The translations under genes and the position numbers were made by a program. Positions 32,550-41,740 of a DNA stretch of 64,000 bases are shown piece by piece. Source of the DNA: Anaerolineae bacterium (lineage in GTDB: Bacteria > Chloroflexota > Anaerolineae > Caldilineales > Caldilineaceae); contig JAUIHI010000004.1 in the NCBI GenBank assembly GCA_030432295.1, positions 62,001-126,000 of the forward strand, read 5' to 3'. Under the pieces are notes generated by a model. It was not told the origin of the DNA. It made no database searches and saw only the letters and a list, made by a program, of their open reading frames with translations. The number at the start of each line of letters is the position of its first letter. Position 1 is the first letter of the stretch.

Positions 32550-32855
32550 TTAGGCTGCCTGCCGCCAATGAAAGTCCTGACACTTGCGACGAATGCCCTT
32601 CAAACCCTCGACAGGACGATAAACCGTCACCACCGTAGAGCCGTCCAGGCTCAGAAGCACCACAGAACCGGCCAAGTGCGACCATTCCCGGTGCTCATTC
32701 ATCCGTACATCACTCTTGCGCAGGAAATAGTGGCGAACTCCAGCCCCTATAATCCTAACGCCGCGTGCGATGATGTATTCCACCTCATCGTATGTATAGC
32801 CTCGCATGGCCATCCGACCTTCTGCGTGTACAGGGTATGTCAGGGTTTTCTGCAT
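32550..32855 (-). CDS. DUF4258 family protein (101 aa)
   Basis: PVHAEGRMAMRGYTYDEVEY followed by IARGVRI is the DUF4258 signature (H-A-x-x-R-M), a fold related to RelE-type toxins. The middle HYFLRKSDVRMNEHREWSHL and the end LSLDGSTVVTVYRP agree. No antitoxin-like partner is adjacent, so a toxin role is only a possibility. It lies just upstream of the restriction unit in the same orientation. Confidence 0.7.
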   Translation of the reverse strand: MQKTLTYPVHAEGRMAMRGYTYDEVEYIIARGVRIIGAGVRHYFLRKSDVRMNEHREWSHLAGSVVLLSLDGSTVVTVYRPVEGLKGIRRKCQDFHWRQAA

Positions 32856-33542
32856 ATAGCGGAATGTACTCCTTGTGTGGCCTGTTGCCGGCCCCTCTCT
32901 GCCAACCTCTTCTTCCTTACTGTTTTTTGCGCCAACAATTTATCACGGCGTAAGTCTAGCATATTGTGCTTATACAAACAACTGAGTACGATGCACTGAA
33001 CTCTGTCTCTTTTTGTTCCAAAGATTTCTCTGTTGCACAACCAATTTGGGTGGTGCTCATTAGTGTAATCTTGCGTAGTATGATCCAGCCACACTGCATC
33101 GCCTCCCCAACCCTAATGGAATAGCGTCCAACTACCTTGCGTCACCTCCCTGACCCCACTGTAACCGCGCCCAACCACACTGCGTCACCTCCTCAACCCC
33201 AATGCAAGACCGCCCAACCACACTGCGTCACCTCCTCAACCCCAATGCAACACTGTTCGACTACCCTGCGCCACCTTACCAACCCCAATGCAACACTGTT
33301 CGACTACCCTGCGCCACCTTACCAACCCCAATGGAAGACCACCCAACAACTCCGGGTCATTAACCCAAGCCAATACTTTGTCACATTACGCATAATCTAC
33401 TATATCCTGCTCTCGAATTTTGGATTAACCTGTGCATAACCGTAATTGCAATTGCTGGTTTCTAACGTAAGTTTGATTGCACCTGTAGGCCGGGGTTGAT
33501 TGCAACAGCCATTGCCTACCACCAACCAGAAAGGAAATTCCT
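32856..33542. other. 687-base gap; mostly a minisatellite
   Basis: No gene is supported. The first 230 bases are AT-rich and probably carry the promoter of the DUF4258 gene. The next part is the 43-base tandem repeat described separately. The last 190 bases lead into a gene with a GAAAGGAAATT ribosome site at 33529. Confidence 0.55.
33089..33346. repeat. 43-base tandem repeat, six copies
   Basis: Six head-to-tail units of exactly 43 bases start at 33089, 33132, 33175, 33218, 33261 and 33304, with a decayed seventh after 33347. The common core is CTGCGTCACCTCCTCAACCC. Units 3-4 and 5-6 are nearly identical at their 5' halves, indicating stepwise duplication. The unit length is not a multiple of three, and there are no spacers, so it is neither coding nor CRISPR. 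Confidence 0.85.
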
Positions 33543-34187
33543 ATGCCATCCCGTTCGATTGCCAACCGCCTGGAGTCTGCCCGCCTGGCCCTGACCAATG
33601 CCCTGGCCGAGAGCGATCTCCTCAACGACCTGACCCAATACGGCTACGATGAAGCCCGGCTCCAGCAGGGCAAAGGACTCTACGAAAGCGCGCTGTCCGT
33701 CTGGCAGAGCCAGCAGGCAAAACAGAGCCGCCGACGAGCAGCAACAGCCGCCTACAATCGGGCCGAAGCCGCGGCCAACCGGGCCTATATGCGTGGCGTC
33801 AAACTCTGCCGCACCCTCTACCGGTACGACGCCACTACCTATCGCGCCCTGGGGCTGGCCGGCAACCGCGACCGCACCTTTGCCGGCAAAGTGGCCCAGA
33901 TGCGTCTCTTCTACACCACCGCGCTGGGCAGCCCAGAGATTCTGGCCACTCTGGCCGAGTACGGCGTCAGCGAAAGCCAATTGCAGGACGATTTTGCCCT
34001 GGTGACGGTCCTGGAAGCGGCCCGATCCCAGCGAGAAGTGGAGAGCGGCGCGGTGCAGGATGCCACCCAAAGCCGCCGACAGGCCCTCACCAGCCTGGAT
34101 CGCTGGATGCGTGACTTTATCGCCATCGCCCGTCTGGCCCTGGAAGAACATCCCCAACGGCTGGAGATGCTTGGCCTGCCCGAATAA
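33543..34187 (+). CDS. Alpha-helical protein of unknown function (214 aa)
   Basis: Almost entirely predicted helical, rich in Ala, Arg, Leu and Gln. Two similar halves are seen: LNDLTQYGYDEARLQQGKGL and ILATLAEYGVSESQLQDDFA share the pattern L-x-x-L-x-x-Y-G-V/Y-x-E-x-x-L-Q, suggesting an internal duplication of a helical unit. No family is recognised. No signal peptide or membrane helix. Start ATG after GAAAGGAAATTCCT. It is followed by a 24-bp inverted repeat. Confidence 0.75.
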   Translation: MPSRSIANRLESARLALTNALAESDLLNDLTQYGYDEARLQQGKGLYESALSVWQSQQAKQSRRRAATAAYNRAEAAANRAYMRGVKLCRTLYRYDATTYRALGLAGNRDRTFAGKVAQMRLFYTTALGSPEILATLAEYGVSESQLQDDFALVTVLEAARSQREVESGAVQDATQSRRQALTSLDRWMRDFIAIARLALEEHPQRLEMLGLPE

Positions 34188-34207
34188 GCAGGTCCCAAAT
34201 AGGACGT

Positions 34208-34266
34208 GGATAAACGGGGATAGACGCTGATTCCGAGACGATATCAGCGTCTATCCCCGTTTATCC
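34208..34266. repeat. 24-bp inverted repeat, terminator-like
   Basis: Bases 34208-34231 and 34243-34266 are perfect reverse complements around 11 bases. Word content (GGATAAACGGGGATAG) resembles the hairpins near 12.9 kb and 63.3 kb. Confidence 0.75.
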
Positions 34267-34312
34267 GCGTACAGGGCAGCTATAGTCTAGCGCCACAAAC
34301 CTGTACAAAATT

Positions 34313-34341
34313 TTGACAAACCCTGCTGTTCGTGATATTCT
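34313..34341 (+). promoter_or_regulatory. Sigma-70-type promoter, TTGACA-N17-TATTCT
   Basis: TTGACA at 34313-34318 and TATTCT at 34336-34341 with 17-base spacing, about 75 bases before the epimerase start codon. Confidence 0.65.
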
Positions 34342-34414
34342 TTCGACAATATGCAGTCTCAATATGTAGTCCCTTGCCGGTCCAAACGGCATAACCCAAG
34401 GAGAAGAGAACCCC

Positions 34415-35350
34415 ATGCACACAATCATCACCGGCGGAACGGGCCTGATTGGCCGTGCCCTTGTCGACAGTTTGGTATCTGGCGGTCAAAAGACCGGCGG
34501 CCATACGGTCACGGTTCTCACCCGCTCGCCCCAGAAGCACCAGGGCAACCTGCCCGCGGGGGTGACCGCGGTGGGTTGGGATGGCAAGAGCGCTGAAGGC
34601 TGGGGCCATCTGGCCGACGGCGCCGATGCGATTGTCAACCTGGCGGGCGAAGGCATCGCCGATGGGCGCTGGAGCGACGAGCGCAAGCAACGCATTTTGC
34701 AGAGCCGGGTGGATGCAGGCAAGGCAGTGGTAGAAGCGGTACGCCAGGCAAAGACAAAACCCAAAGTGGTGATCCAGGCCTCGGCTGTGGGCTATTACGG
34801 CGTGGGCGACGACACCCCCCTGCCCGAAAGCAGCCCGCCGGGCAACGACTTCCTGGGCCAGGTCTGTTTTGATTGGGAGGCATCTTCTGCAGAGGTGGAG
34901 CAGATGGGTGTACGCCGGGTGGTCATCCGCACAGGGATTGTGCTCAGCACCGCAGGCGGGGCCTTCCCCAAACTGCTGCTGCCCTTCCACTTCTTTGCTG
35001 GGGGACCCATCGGCAGCGGCCAGCAATACTTCCCCTGGATTCACATCGACGATCAGGTGCGGGCCATCCGTTTTCTGATGGAGAACGAGAGTGCCAGCGG
35101 AGCCTACAACCTGGCCGCGCCCAATCCGCCCACCAACAAGGAATTCGTGCAAAAGCTGGGCAAGGCTATGGGCCGACCCGCGCTCTTGCCTGTGCCGTCG
35201 ATTGCGTTCAAAATACTCTTTGGCGAAATGTCCACAGTTCTGCTCGACGGCCAGCGGGCCGTGCCCCAGGCATTGGAAGCCGCGGGCTTTGACTTCTCCT
35301 ATCCCGAAGCTACCGCGGCGGCACGGGATATCCTGCAGAATAAAAAGTGA
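34415..35350 (+). CDS. TIGR01777 family NAD-dependent epimerase-like oxidoreductase (311 aa)
   Basis: An extended short-chain dehydrogenase: nucleotide-binding [36 protein letters not shown], catalytic ASAVGYYG (Y-G in place of the usual YxxxK spacing, as in this subfamily), and [20 protein letters not shown]. The C-terminal DUF1731 region ends [20 protein letters not shown]. Members such as YfcH are widely conserved but have no settled substrate. Start ATG after CCAAGGAGAAG. The photolyase gene follows 58 bases later and may share its promoter. Confidence 0.9.
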   Translation: MHTIITGGTGLIGRALVDSLVSGGQKTGGHTVTVLTRSPQKHQGNLPAGVTAVGWDGKSAEGWGHLADGADAIVNLAGEGIADGRWSDERKQRILQSRVDAGKAVVEAVRQAKTKPKVVIQASAVGYYGVGDDTPLPESSPPGNDFLGQVCFDWEASSAEVEQMGVRRVVIRTGIVLSTAGGAFPKLLLPFHFFAGGPIGSGQQYFPWIHIDDQVRAIRFLMENESASGAYNLAAPNPPTNKEFVQKLGKAMGRPALLPVPSIAFKILFGEMSTVLLDGQRAVPQALEAAGFDFSYPEATAAARDILQNKK

Positions 35351-35408
35351 GGATAGATCAGCTCCCAGTTTTGTCTATACCGTTCCATGTCTTAGGGGTC
35401 CAATAGGA

Positions 35409-36821
35409 ATGACAGCGATTTGGTGGATACGGCGGGACCTGCGGCTGGCCGACAACCAGGCCCTGGTCGGGGCGTTGGAAGAGAGCGTGCAAGTGATCCC
35501 CCTCTTTATACTCGATCCCCTGCTCTTGGATTCCGAGTATATGAGTCAGAAGCGGCTCTCTTTTTTGATGTTAGGCTTATTTTCGCTACACGAAGAACTC
35601 CGGGCACGGGGAAGTCGCCTGATCCTGCGCAGGGGCGCACCTGCGGCAGTGCTGGCCCAGATGGTGGCGGAGAGCGGTGCCACGGCCATCTTCGCCGAGG
35701 CCGATCACTCGCCCTATGCCAGCGTCCGGGATGCCCGGGTGGCGCAACAATTCCCCCTCCACCTGGCCGATGGGCTGACCGCCCTGCCTGTGGGCGCGGT
35801 GCGCAAGGAGAACGGGGAACCCTACACAGTTTTCACCCCTTTCAAGCGGCGTTGGCTCTCCCGGGAACGTGTGACTTCGCCCATCCCGGCACCGGTACAT
35901 ATTTCGACGCCAGAGGGGATTGCCAGCGAAGAAATCATCCACCCTTCTGCCCTGCCGGGCTTTCCCGCGGGTGAAAATGCAGCACTGGATCGTCTGGAGG
36001 GCTTTGTCGATGTGGAGGGTGGGGCCATTTTTGACTATGCGAACCAGCGCGACCGGCCCGATCTGGCTGGCACATCCCAGCTTTCGCCCTACCTGCGCTT
36101 CGGGATGCTCTCGGCACGCCAGGCTTTCGCGGCCGCGGCCCAGGCCGGGCAGGTTGCAACCAGTAGCGGGGAACGCAAAGGGGTTGAAGTCTGGACTTCC
36201 GAGCTGATCTGGCGGGAATTCTACATCAACATTCTGCACCACTTTCCCCAGGCCCGCACAGCCCCCTTTCGCCCGGACTATGCGGGGATCGGCTGGCGCA
36301 ACGACCCAGACGATTTCGACGCCTGGTGTAGCGGGCGCACGGGCTATCCCTTTGTGGATGCGGCCATGCGCCAGCTCACCACCACCGGCTGGATGCACAA
36401 CCGGGCGCGTATGGTGGTGGCCTCTTTTCTGGTCAAGCACCTGCTCATCGACTGGCGCTGGGGCGAGCGCTTCTTTATGCAGCACCTGCTGGACGGGGAC
36501 CCCGCGGCCAACAACGGGGGCTGGCAGTGGGCGGCGGGCACGGGGACCGATGCGGCTCCCTATTTTCGGGTCTTCAATCCCATATTGCAGAGCCGCAAGT
36601 TCGATCCCGACGGTGACTACATCCGGCGCTGGGTTCCCGAACTGGCAAAAGTCCCCACACCCGTCCTCCACACTCCTTGGGAGATGTCGGCCAGCGAGCA
36701 GGCCCACCTGGGCTGCCGCATCGGCCAGGACTACCCCGGCCCCCTCGTGGAGCATTCCTTTGCCCGGCAGCGCGCCCTGGAAACCTACAAAACCGCGTTG
36801 GATAGGGCCAAAGGAAACTGA
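35409..36821 (+). CDS. phrB: Deoxyribodipyrimidine photolyase, class I CPD type (470 aa)
   Basis: Repairs cyclobutane pyrimidine dimers using blue light, FADH and an antenna pigment. The N-terminal alpha/beta domain starts IWWIRRDLRLADNQALVGAL. The FAD-binding half shows LSPYLRFGMLSARQAF, SELIWREFYINILHHFPQAR, GWMHNRARMVVASFLVKHLL and GGWQWAAGTGTDAAPYFRVF, the family signature. Length is normal (about 470). The start is the ATG at 35409, where the sequence becomes family-like; in-frame codons before it overlap the preceding gene. Confidence 0.93.
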   Translation: MTAIWWIRRDLRLADNQALVGALEESVQVIPLFILDPLLLDSEYMSQKRLSFLMLGLFSLHEELRARGSRLILRRGAPAAVLAQMVAESGATAIFAEADHSPYASVRDARVAQQFPLHLADGLTALPVGAVRKENGEPYTVFTPFKRRWLSRERVTSPIPAPVHISTPEGIASEEIIHPSALPGFPAGENAALDRLEGFVDVEGGAIFDYANQRDRPDLAGTSQLSPYLRFGMLSARQAFAAAAQAGQVATSSGERKGVEVWTSELIWREFYINILHHFPQARTAPFRPDYAGIGWRNDPDDFDAWCSGRTGYPFVDAAMRQLTTTGWMHNRARMVVASFLVKHLLIDWRWGERFFMQHLLDGDPAANNGGWQWAAGTGTDAAPYFRVFNPILQSRKFDPDGDYIRRWVPELAKVPTPVLHTPWEMSASEQAHLGCRIGQDYPGPLVEHSFARQRALETYKTALDRAKGN

Positions 36822-37238
36822 CGGGAGCGCAGATTGATACAAAACCCACAGATTTCTGTGCCTATCAGCAGGATGATGAAAAGGTGATTTTTAACGCCAA
36901 GTCGCCACGATACAAAGACGCAGAGGAGAAACCGCAAATCTTTGCACCTCTGCATCTTTGCGTTGAAAACTTTGTCATCAACACGACCGGCTGACACCGA
37001 CAACGACGGAAATGGGACGCAGAACGTCCGCAAACCGTTCCCACGCGGAGCGATGGGAACGAGCGATTCAATCCGTGTATACCTTCCATCGATTTACACA
37101 TCAGGCCACACGACCGGCTGACACCGATAACGATGAAAACAGGAACGCAGATTTCGCAGAGGACGCAGATTGCGCAGAAGAAATCCGTGTTCTTTTCTAT
37201 CCGTGTATACAAAGCGATTTACACATCAGGAGCAATCG
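36822..37238. repeat. 417-base gap with a duplicated module and hairpins
   Basis: CACGACCGGCTGACACCGA occurs twice (about 36981 and 37108), and GATTTACACATCAGG twice (about 37090 and 37210), so a module of about 120 bases is present in two diverged copies. Around 36914-36966 a CAAAGACGCAGAGG / CCTCTGCATCTTTG hairpin is seen. The part at 37184-37214 is a single arm of the repeat family found as 33-34-bp inverted repeats at 46.1 and 61.4 kb. Confidence 0.65.
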
Positions 37239-38291
37239 ATGAGCGTTACAACCGCAGGTGATTCCCGCACCGAGCCTGTCCGCAGCAGCAGTCAACTCCC
37301 CCGCAAGGATGTGCTGGCACTGTGGGGCGGGATTCTATTCAGCCTGCTCTTTACAGGGCTGATCTGGCTGGTTGGCGGACGGCTGGACGCCATCCAACTG
37401 CTGCCAGATACAGGCATGGCCTGGTATTACTGGAAGTTGCCAGAGCCGACATTCTGGAGCCGGGCCACCTCTTGGGGCTTCTATCTTGCCCATCAGTTCA
37501 CCTTCTGGTGGCTGATCTACTATGCGCAAAAGAACAAGACAAAGTACACCACCGGTCTGCATCGGGTCAACATCTGGGCGCTGGCCGCCAACGCCTTCTT
37601 CATTTTCCTCCACCTGATCCAAACCCATCTCTGGTACGACGGTCTGGCCCAGGATACGAGCATCTTCAGTTCCCAGGGTTCGGTGATTGTGCTGCTGGTC
37701 TGGGTGCTGGTGATGGAAAACAATCGGCGCGGCCTCTTCTTTGGCAAACGTGCCCCCTTCTCCCAGGAAGTGGTGCGCTTTGCCCGCACCTATCACGGCT
37801 ATTTCTTCGCCTGGGCCACAGTCTACACCTTCTGGTATCACCCGACGGTCTCGACCAGCGGCCATCTGATCGGCTTCTTCTATATGTTCCTGCTGCTGTT
37901 GCAGGGCAGCCTCTTCTTCACCCGCATCCACGTCAACCGCTGGTGGACGCTGGTGCAGGAATTCACTGTGCTGATCCACGGCGCGTTGGTGGCGGTGATG
38001 CAGGGCAATGGCATCTGGCCTATGTTCGCCTTTGGCTTTGCCGGTATCTTTATCATCACCCAGATGCACGGGCTGGGACTCTCCCTGCGCGCCCGCTTTG
38101 GAATTCTGGGCATCTTTATTGCCAGCGTGCTCTGGGTCTACAGTCAACGGGGCTGGGCGCAGCTAAATGAGATCATCCGCATCCCGGCCATCGATTACAT
38201 CGCCGTCTTTGTGTTGGCGGGCATCTTCTGGGTGGGGCTGGCGGTGGCCCGTCGGCTGAAACCGGCAGACAGAGCCATCTCCGCCGGGTAG
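37239..38291 (+). CDS. Polytopic membrane protein, histidine-rich, unknown function (350 aa)
   Basis: About nine or ten hydrophobic helices. Several contain conserved-looking histidines and aromatics: FYLAHQFTFWWLIYYAQ, FFIFLHLIQTHLWYDGLAQD, YHGYFFAWATVYTFWYHP and FTVLIHGALVAVMQG. Paired histidines in helices would suit haem or metal binding, but no family is recognised. The start at 37239 follows ATCAGGAGCAATCG; a start 23 codons earlier lies in repeat sequence. No obvious operon partner. Confidence 0.7.
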   Translation: MSVTTAGDSRTEPVRSSSQLPRKDVLALWGGILFSLLFTGLIWLVGGRLDAIQLLPDTGMAWYYWKLPEPTFWSRATSWGFYLAHQFTFWWLIYYAQKNKTKYTTGLHRVNIWALAANAFFIFLHLIQTHLWYDGLAQDTSIFSSQGSVIVLLVWVLVMENNRRGLFFGKRAPFSQEVVRFARTYHGYFFAWATVYTFWYHPTVSTSGHLIGFFYMFLLLLQGSLFFTRIHVNRWWTLVQEFTVLIHGALVAVMQGNGIWPMFAFGFAGIFIITQMHGLGLSLRARFGILGIFIASVLWVYSQRGWAQLNEIIRIPAIDYIAVFVLAGIFWVGLAVARRLKPADRAISAG

Positions 38292-38366
38292 GCGAAGAGC
38301 CACTTGTATACACGGATTGAATGAAACTGTAGTAGTCAAGAAGATGGTGGAATTTTCAACGCAAAG

Positions 38367-38428
38367 ACGCAAAGGAGCAGAGACGCAAAGAAATCACTTT
38401 GCAACTTTGCGTCTCTGCTCCTTTGCGT
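38367..38428. repeat. 24-bp inverted repeat
   Basis: Bases 38367-38390 and 38405-38428 are perfect reverse complements around 14 bases; the arm begins ACGCAAAGGAGCAGAG. It may terminate the membrane-protein transcript. Confidence 0.75.
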
Positions 38429-38523
38429 TAAGAAATAGCCATTCCACATCCCGTTGATGCGTCTTTGCATAAAGAATCCGTGTCCTTTTCTGTCCGTGTA
38501 TACAAACGGTCTGCCGGAGAAGC

Positions 38524-38553
38524 TTGACCGTAGACGCAGGAGGGGGCTATACT
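38524..38553 (+). promoter_or_regulatory. Promoter for menA, TTGACC-N18-TATACT
   Basis: TTGACC at 38524-38529 and TATACT at 38548-38553, spacing 18. The start codon candidates lie only 27-42 bases downstream. Confidence 0.6.
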
Positions 38554-38594
38554 GGCCCAATCGTATCGCCCCCCATCAAATGGATCTGACTGCA

Positions 38595-39494
38595 ATGACC
38601 GCTTCTCAACCTGCCATTTCACCCGCCCGTGCCTGGCTCCTGGCCGCCCGTCCCAAGACATTGCCCGCTGCCCTGGCCCCGGTGCTGGTCGGCACAGCCC
38701 TGGCCTTCCACGACGGCGCCTTTGCATTGCTGCCCGCATTGGCCGCGCTGCTGGGTGCGCTGCTCCTGCAGATTGGCTCGAACTTTGCCAACGACTACTT
38801 TGACTTCTTCAAAGGGGCAGACACCCACGAGCGGCTTGGCCCGGTCCGGGTCACAGCCAGTGGACTGATTACCCCCGGTCAACTGCGCTGGGGAATGGTG
38901 GCGGTCTTTGGCCTGGCCGCGCTGGACGGTCTCTATCTGATTCAGGTGGGGGGATGGCCGATTCTGGCTGTGGGGGTGGCGTCGATTCTGGCCGCACTGC
39001 TCTACACCGGCGGCCCCTTCCCTTTTGGCTACTACGGCCTGGGCGATCTCTTCGTCTTCATCTTTTTCGGCCTGGTGGCGGTCTGTGGAACCTACTACGT
39101 CCAGGCATTGACCCTGACCGGGCCGGTTGTGCTGGCGGCTGTGCCCCCTGGCCTGCTCATCACCGCCATTCTGGTGGTGAACAACCTGCGGGATATCGAG
39201 ACCGACGCCAAGGCGGGCAAGCACACCCTGGCGGTGATGTTGGGACGGGCCGGAACCCGCGCCGAATACCGGATTCTGATCGCCCTGGCCTACATCCTGC
39301 CCCTGGCCCTCTGGCTCGGCTATGACTATTCCCTGCTTGTGCTTCTGCCTTGGCTGACAATGCCACTAGCCTTGAAATTACTACGCGAAATCCTAATCAA
39401 GGTGGATGGACCTGCCCTGAATGCAGCTCTGGCTGGCACAGCCCGACTCAGCCTGCTCTATTCGTTGCTGCTGGCCGCAGGTCTTGCCATATAG
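38595..39494 (+). CDS. menA: 1,4-dihydroxy-2-naphthoate polyprenyltransferase MenA (299 aa)
   Basis: Attaches the isoprenoid tail in menaquinone synthesis; a UbiA-superfamily membrane enzyme with about eight helices. The first Asp-rich motif is [20 protein letters not shown] (about residues 63-82), and the second [19 protein letters not shown]. The [11 protein letters not shown] stretch between them is typical of MenA. Two starts are possible, 38580 and 38595; neither has a clear ribosome site, and the leader may be very short. No other menaquinone gene lies nearby. Confidence 0.9.
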   Translation: MTASQPAISPARAWLLAARPKTLPAALAPVLVGTALAFHDGAFALLPALAALLGALLLQIGSNFANDYFDFFKGADTHERLGPVRVTASGLITPGQLRWGMVAVFGLAALDGLYLIQVGGWPILAVGVASILAALLYTGGPFPFGYYGLGDLFVFIFFGLVAVCGTYYVQALTLTGPVVLAAVPPGLLITAILVVNNLRDIETDAKAGKHTLAVMLGRAGTRAEYRILIALAYILPLALWLGYDYSLLVLLPWLTMPLALKLLREILIKVDGPALNAALAGTARLSLLYSLLLAAGLAI

Positions 39495-39573
39495 AAAACC
39501 TTCGTTGACGGGTCATCCCCATCCCCAGGCCGACGGAAGTCCTTTCCGTCCTATCGTAACAGGAGAAAGTCCG

Positions 39574-40518
39574 ATGGATCGTGTCTATGTAATGAATCTC
39601 GTCGCCAGCTTCCAGTTGGGACACATCACCCGCCGCCAGTTTCTCAAGCGCTCCACAGCCGCGCTGGGCAGCGTCACATTGGCGAGCAGTCTGCTGGCGG
39701 CCTGCGCGGCAGTGCCGCCCAACGCGCCAACCCCGACCCTTATCGCCCCAGCGTCGCCCACCGAAGCCCCACCGACAGCAGCACCCACCGCCGAGCCAAC
39801 CGCGGAAGCCGCTGCTGAGGCAGGCCCGGATGTGATGGGCGAAGATGTGACCTATCCCGACCGGGACGGCGAGGAATTGACCGGCTATCTGGCCTGGCCC
39901 GCCTCCGCCGCGGAGACACCCCTGCCCGGTCTGATCATTCTGCAGGAGTGGTGGGGGTTGAACGAGCATATCAAAGAGGTGACCCGCCGCTTTGCCGCCC
40001 AGGGCTATGTGGCCCTGGCCCCGGACCTCTACAAAGGCTCGGTTGCCACCGAGCCGGACGAGGCCCGCAAGCTGGTGATGGCCCTGGACATGCCCGAAGC
40101 TGTGGCCGAGATCGGCCAGGCCAGCAACTACCTCCTGGGCCTGGAGAGTGTACGCGGGGAAAAGGTCGGCATCGTCGGCTTCTGTATGGGTGGGCGGCTG
40201 GTGCTGGCCAGCGCCCTGGAACTGGACACCCTGGCCGCTGCGGTTCCCTTCTATGGCTCCCCCCTGACCGCGGAAGAATCGGCTGCGGTCAAGGCGCCGG
40301 TGCAGGGCCACTACGGCTCCGAAGATGGCGGAATCCCTGTGGACGGGGTGAAGGCGATGGAAGCGGCCATGCAGGCAGCCGACATCGAAAGCGAATTCTA
40401 CATCTACGAGGGCGCGCCCCACGCCTTCTTCAACGACACCGCGGCCAGCTATCGACCCGAAGCCGCCGCGCAAGCCTGGGAGCGCACCCTGGCCTGGTTT
40501 GCCGCTCACCTGGGCTAG
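39574..40518 (+). CDS. Dienelactone hydrolase, Tat-exported lipoprotein (314 aa)
   Basis: An alpha/beta hydrolase of the dienelactone hydrolase family with nucleophile Cys204 in GFCMGGRL and catalytic His in [11 protein letters not shown]. The N-terminus has [20 protein letters not shown], a twin-arginine signal, ending in LLAAC (Cys44), a lipobox, then a Pro/Thr/Ala-rich tether (about 45-90). The enzyme should therefore be folded in the cytoplasm, exported by Tat and lipid-anchored outside. Start 39574 follows AACAGGAGAAAG. A strong terminator follows the stop. The natural substrate is unknown. Confidence 0.9.
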   Translation: MDRVYVMNLVASFQLGHITRRQFLKRSTAALGSVTLASSLLAACAAVPPNAPTPTLIAPASPTEAPPTAAPTAEPTAEAAAEAGPDVMGEDVTYPDRDGEELTGYLAWPASAAETPLPGLIILQEWWGLNEHIKEVTRRFAAQGYVALAPDLYKGSVATEPDEARKLVMALDMPEAVAEIGQASNYLLGLESVRGEKVGIVGFCMGGRLVLASALELDTLAAAVPFYGSPLTAEESAAVKAPVQGHYGSEDGGIPVDGVKAMEAAMQAADIESEFYIYEGAPHAFFNDTAASYRPEAAAQAWERTLAWFAAHLG

Positions 40519-40548
40519 ATTTGGTTGATGCTTTCATAGGTACAAACT

Positions 40549-40594
40549 AAATCGCCGGTCAACCTTCTCTGCGGGAGGTTGGCCGGCGATTTTT
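40549..40594 (+). terminator. Rho-independent terminator after the hydrolase gene
   Basis: A 17-bp stem (40549-40565 with 40576-40592, one G-T pair), GC-rich core CGCCGG, and TTTT at its end. Confidence 0.8.
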
Positions 40595-40712
40595 GCATCT
40601 CCTGTCGGCTGTGAAATTTCGCCTACAGACCCTCACCCCCTTTATCCCTATGCTTGATTTTGCCCAACAATTACCAATTGCACAAGTATTGCACACAAAT
40701 ACATCTTAAAAC

Positions 40713-40741
40713 TTGACAACGCTCCACGAATACTGTACAAT
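40713..40741 (+). promoter_or_regulatory. Strong promoter of the folate operon, TTGACA-N17-TACAAT
   Basis: Perfect -35 box TTGACA at 40713-40718 and TACAAT at 40736-40741, spaced 17 bases, 47 bases before the folB start. Confidence 0.75.
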
Positions 40742-40787
40742 ACATATACAAGAGGGCGAATAGCAACCACAACAGAAGGAAAAGTCA

Positions 40788-41177
40788 GTGCAAAACTCCC
40801 ATCTGGACAGAATACAAATCAAAGAGCTGCTAATCCGGGGCATTCTGGGCATCAACCCAGACGAGCGCAGAAACCGGCAGGACATTCTCGTCAATGTGAC
40901 AATGTGGGCGGACACCCGGCCCGCCGCGGTCAGCGATGACATCGGGGATGCAGTCAACTACAAGACAATCACCAAAGCAATTCTGGCCCACGTGGAAGAG
41001 GGCGCGCCGATGCTTGTCGAGCGGTTGGTCGCCGAGATCGCACGGATTGCCTTGGAAAAAGATGGACGGGTGCAGGCCGTGGAAGTGAGCGTGGAAAAAC
41101 CGACGGCTCTGCGTTTCGCCGGTTCTGTAGGCATCACCATTTATCGCACGCGGTCGGAAGTGCTGGGGGCTGAGTGA
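40788..41177 (+). CDS. folB: Dihydroneopterin aldolase (129 aa)
   Basis: Converts dihydroneopterin to 6-hydroxymethyldihydropterin in folate synthesis. Family blocks: IKELLIRGILGINPDERRNR, DIGDAVNYKTITKAILAHVE and the end AVEVSVEKPTALRFAGSVGI. Length is typical (about 120). Start is GTG with AGAAGGAAAA upstream. First gene of a three-gene operon; its TGA overlaps the folK ATG (TGATG). Confidence 0.92.
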   Translation: MQNSHLDRIQIKELLIRGILGINPDERRNRQDILVNVTMWADTRPAAVSDDIGDAVNYKTITKAILAHVEEGAPMLVERLVAEIARIALEKDGRVQAVEVSVEKPTALRFAGSVGITIYRTRSEVLGAE

Positions 41178-41740
41178 TGACACATAAGTCTCATCGGGCG
41201 ATGATTCTGCTGGGCAGCAACATCCAGCGGGAGCGCAACATCCCCCAGGCTGTGCAGCTACTTGCCAGCCGTCCGGCCCTTCGGCTTCTGGCAAGCAGCG
41301 GGATATACGAATCGGCAGCAGTAGGAGGAAGCGGGCCGCAGCCGCTCTTTTCCAACAGCGCCGCACTGATAGAAACCCAACTGGACCCGGCAACCTTGCG
41401 CCATAGCCTGCGGGAGATCGAAGCCGCGCTCGGGCGGGTGCGCAGTGCGGACAAATATGTACCCCGGCCCATCGATCTGGACATTGTGCTTTACGGCGAT
41501 TTTGTGGGGGAAGTAGAAGGAAATAGCCTGCCCGACCCGGAGCTTCTACGCTTTGCCCACATTGCGGTCCCTTGCGCAGAAATCGCCCCCCACTGGGTTC
41601 ACCCATTGACCGGGCAGACATTGTACGAAATCTCGACAGGCGTGGACAGCCGTTCGCTCCTCTACATCAGCGGGGCACGCCAGACGAGCAGCCCCCCCAT
41701 CAGCCACCAGACAGTGCGTCTGGCTCACGGAGAAATATAA
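41177..41740 (+). CDS. folK: 6-hydroxymethyl-7,8-dihydropterin pyrophosphokinase (187 aa)
   Basis: Activates hydroxymethyldihydropterin with ATP for joining to para-aminobenzoate. Blocks: [20 protein letters not shown], a central [33 protein letters not shown], the family signature, and [18 protein letters not shown]. The chosen ATG overlaps the folB stop by one base; a GTG one codon earlier is possible. The last 30 residues ([18 protein letters not shown]) extend beyond most homologues. Its TAA overlaps the folE ATG (TAATG). Confidence 0.9.
   Translation: MTHKSHRAMILLGSNIQRERNIPQAVQLLASRPALRLLASSGIYESAAVGGSGPQPLFSNSAALIETQLDPATLRHSLREIEAALGRVRSADKYVPRPIDLDIVLYGDFVGEVEGNSLPDPELLRFAHIAVPCAEIAPHWVHPLTGQTLYEISTGVDSRSLLYISGARQTSSPPISHQTVRLAHGEI

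Larger units (their letters stand above)
38292..38594. other. 303-base gap with hairpin, half-repeats and promoter
   Basis: Contains a half arm of the TTGTATACACGGAT repeat at about 38304-38321, a 24-bp inverted repeat (38367-38390 with 38405-38428), a second half arm in the opposite sense at about 38476-38506, and the menA promoter. No gene. Confidence 0.6.

Noticed and set aside
32494-32685. Small minus-strand gene between res and the DUF4258 gene
   Set aside because: Overlaps the DUF4258 gene in another frame and resembles nothing.
33089-33346. CRISPR array
   Set aside because: Units are contiguous 43-base repeats with no variable spacers and no cas genes in the window.
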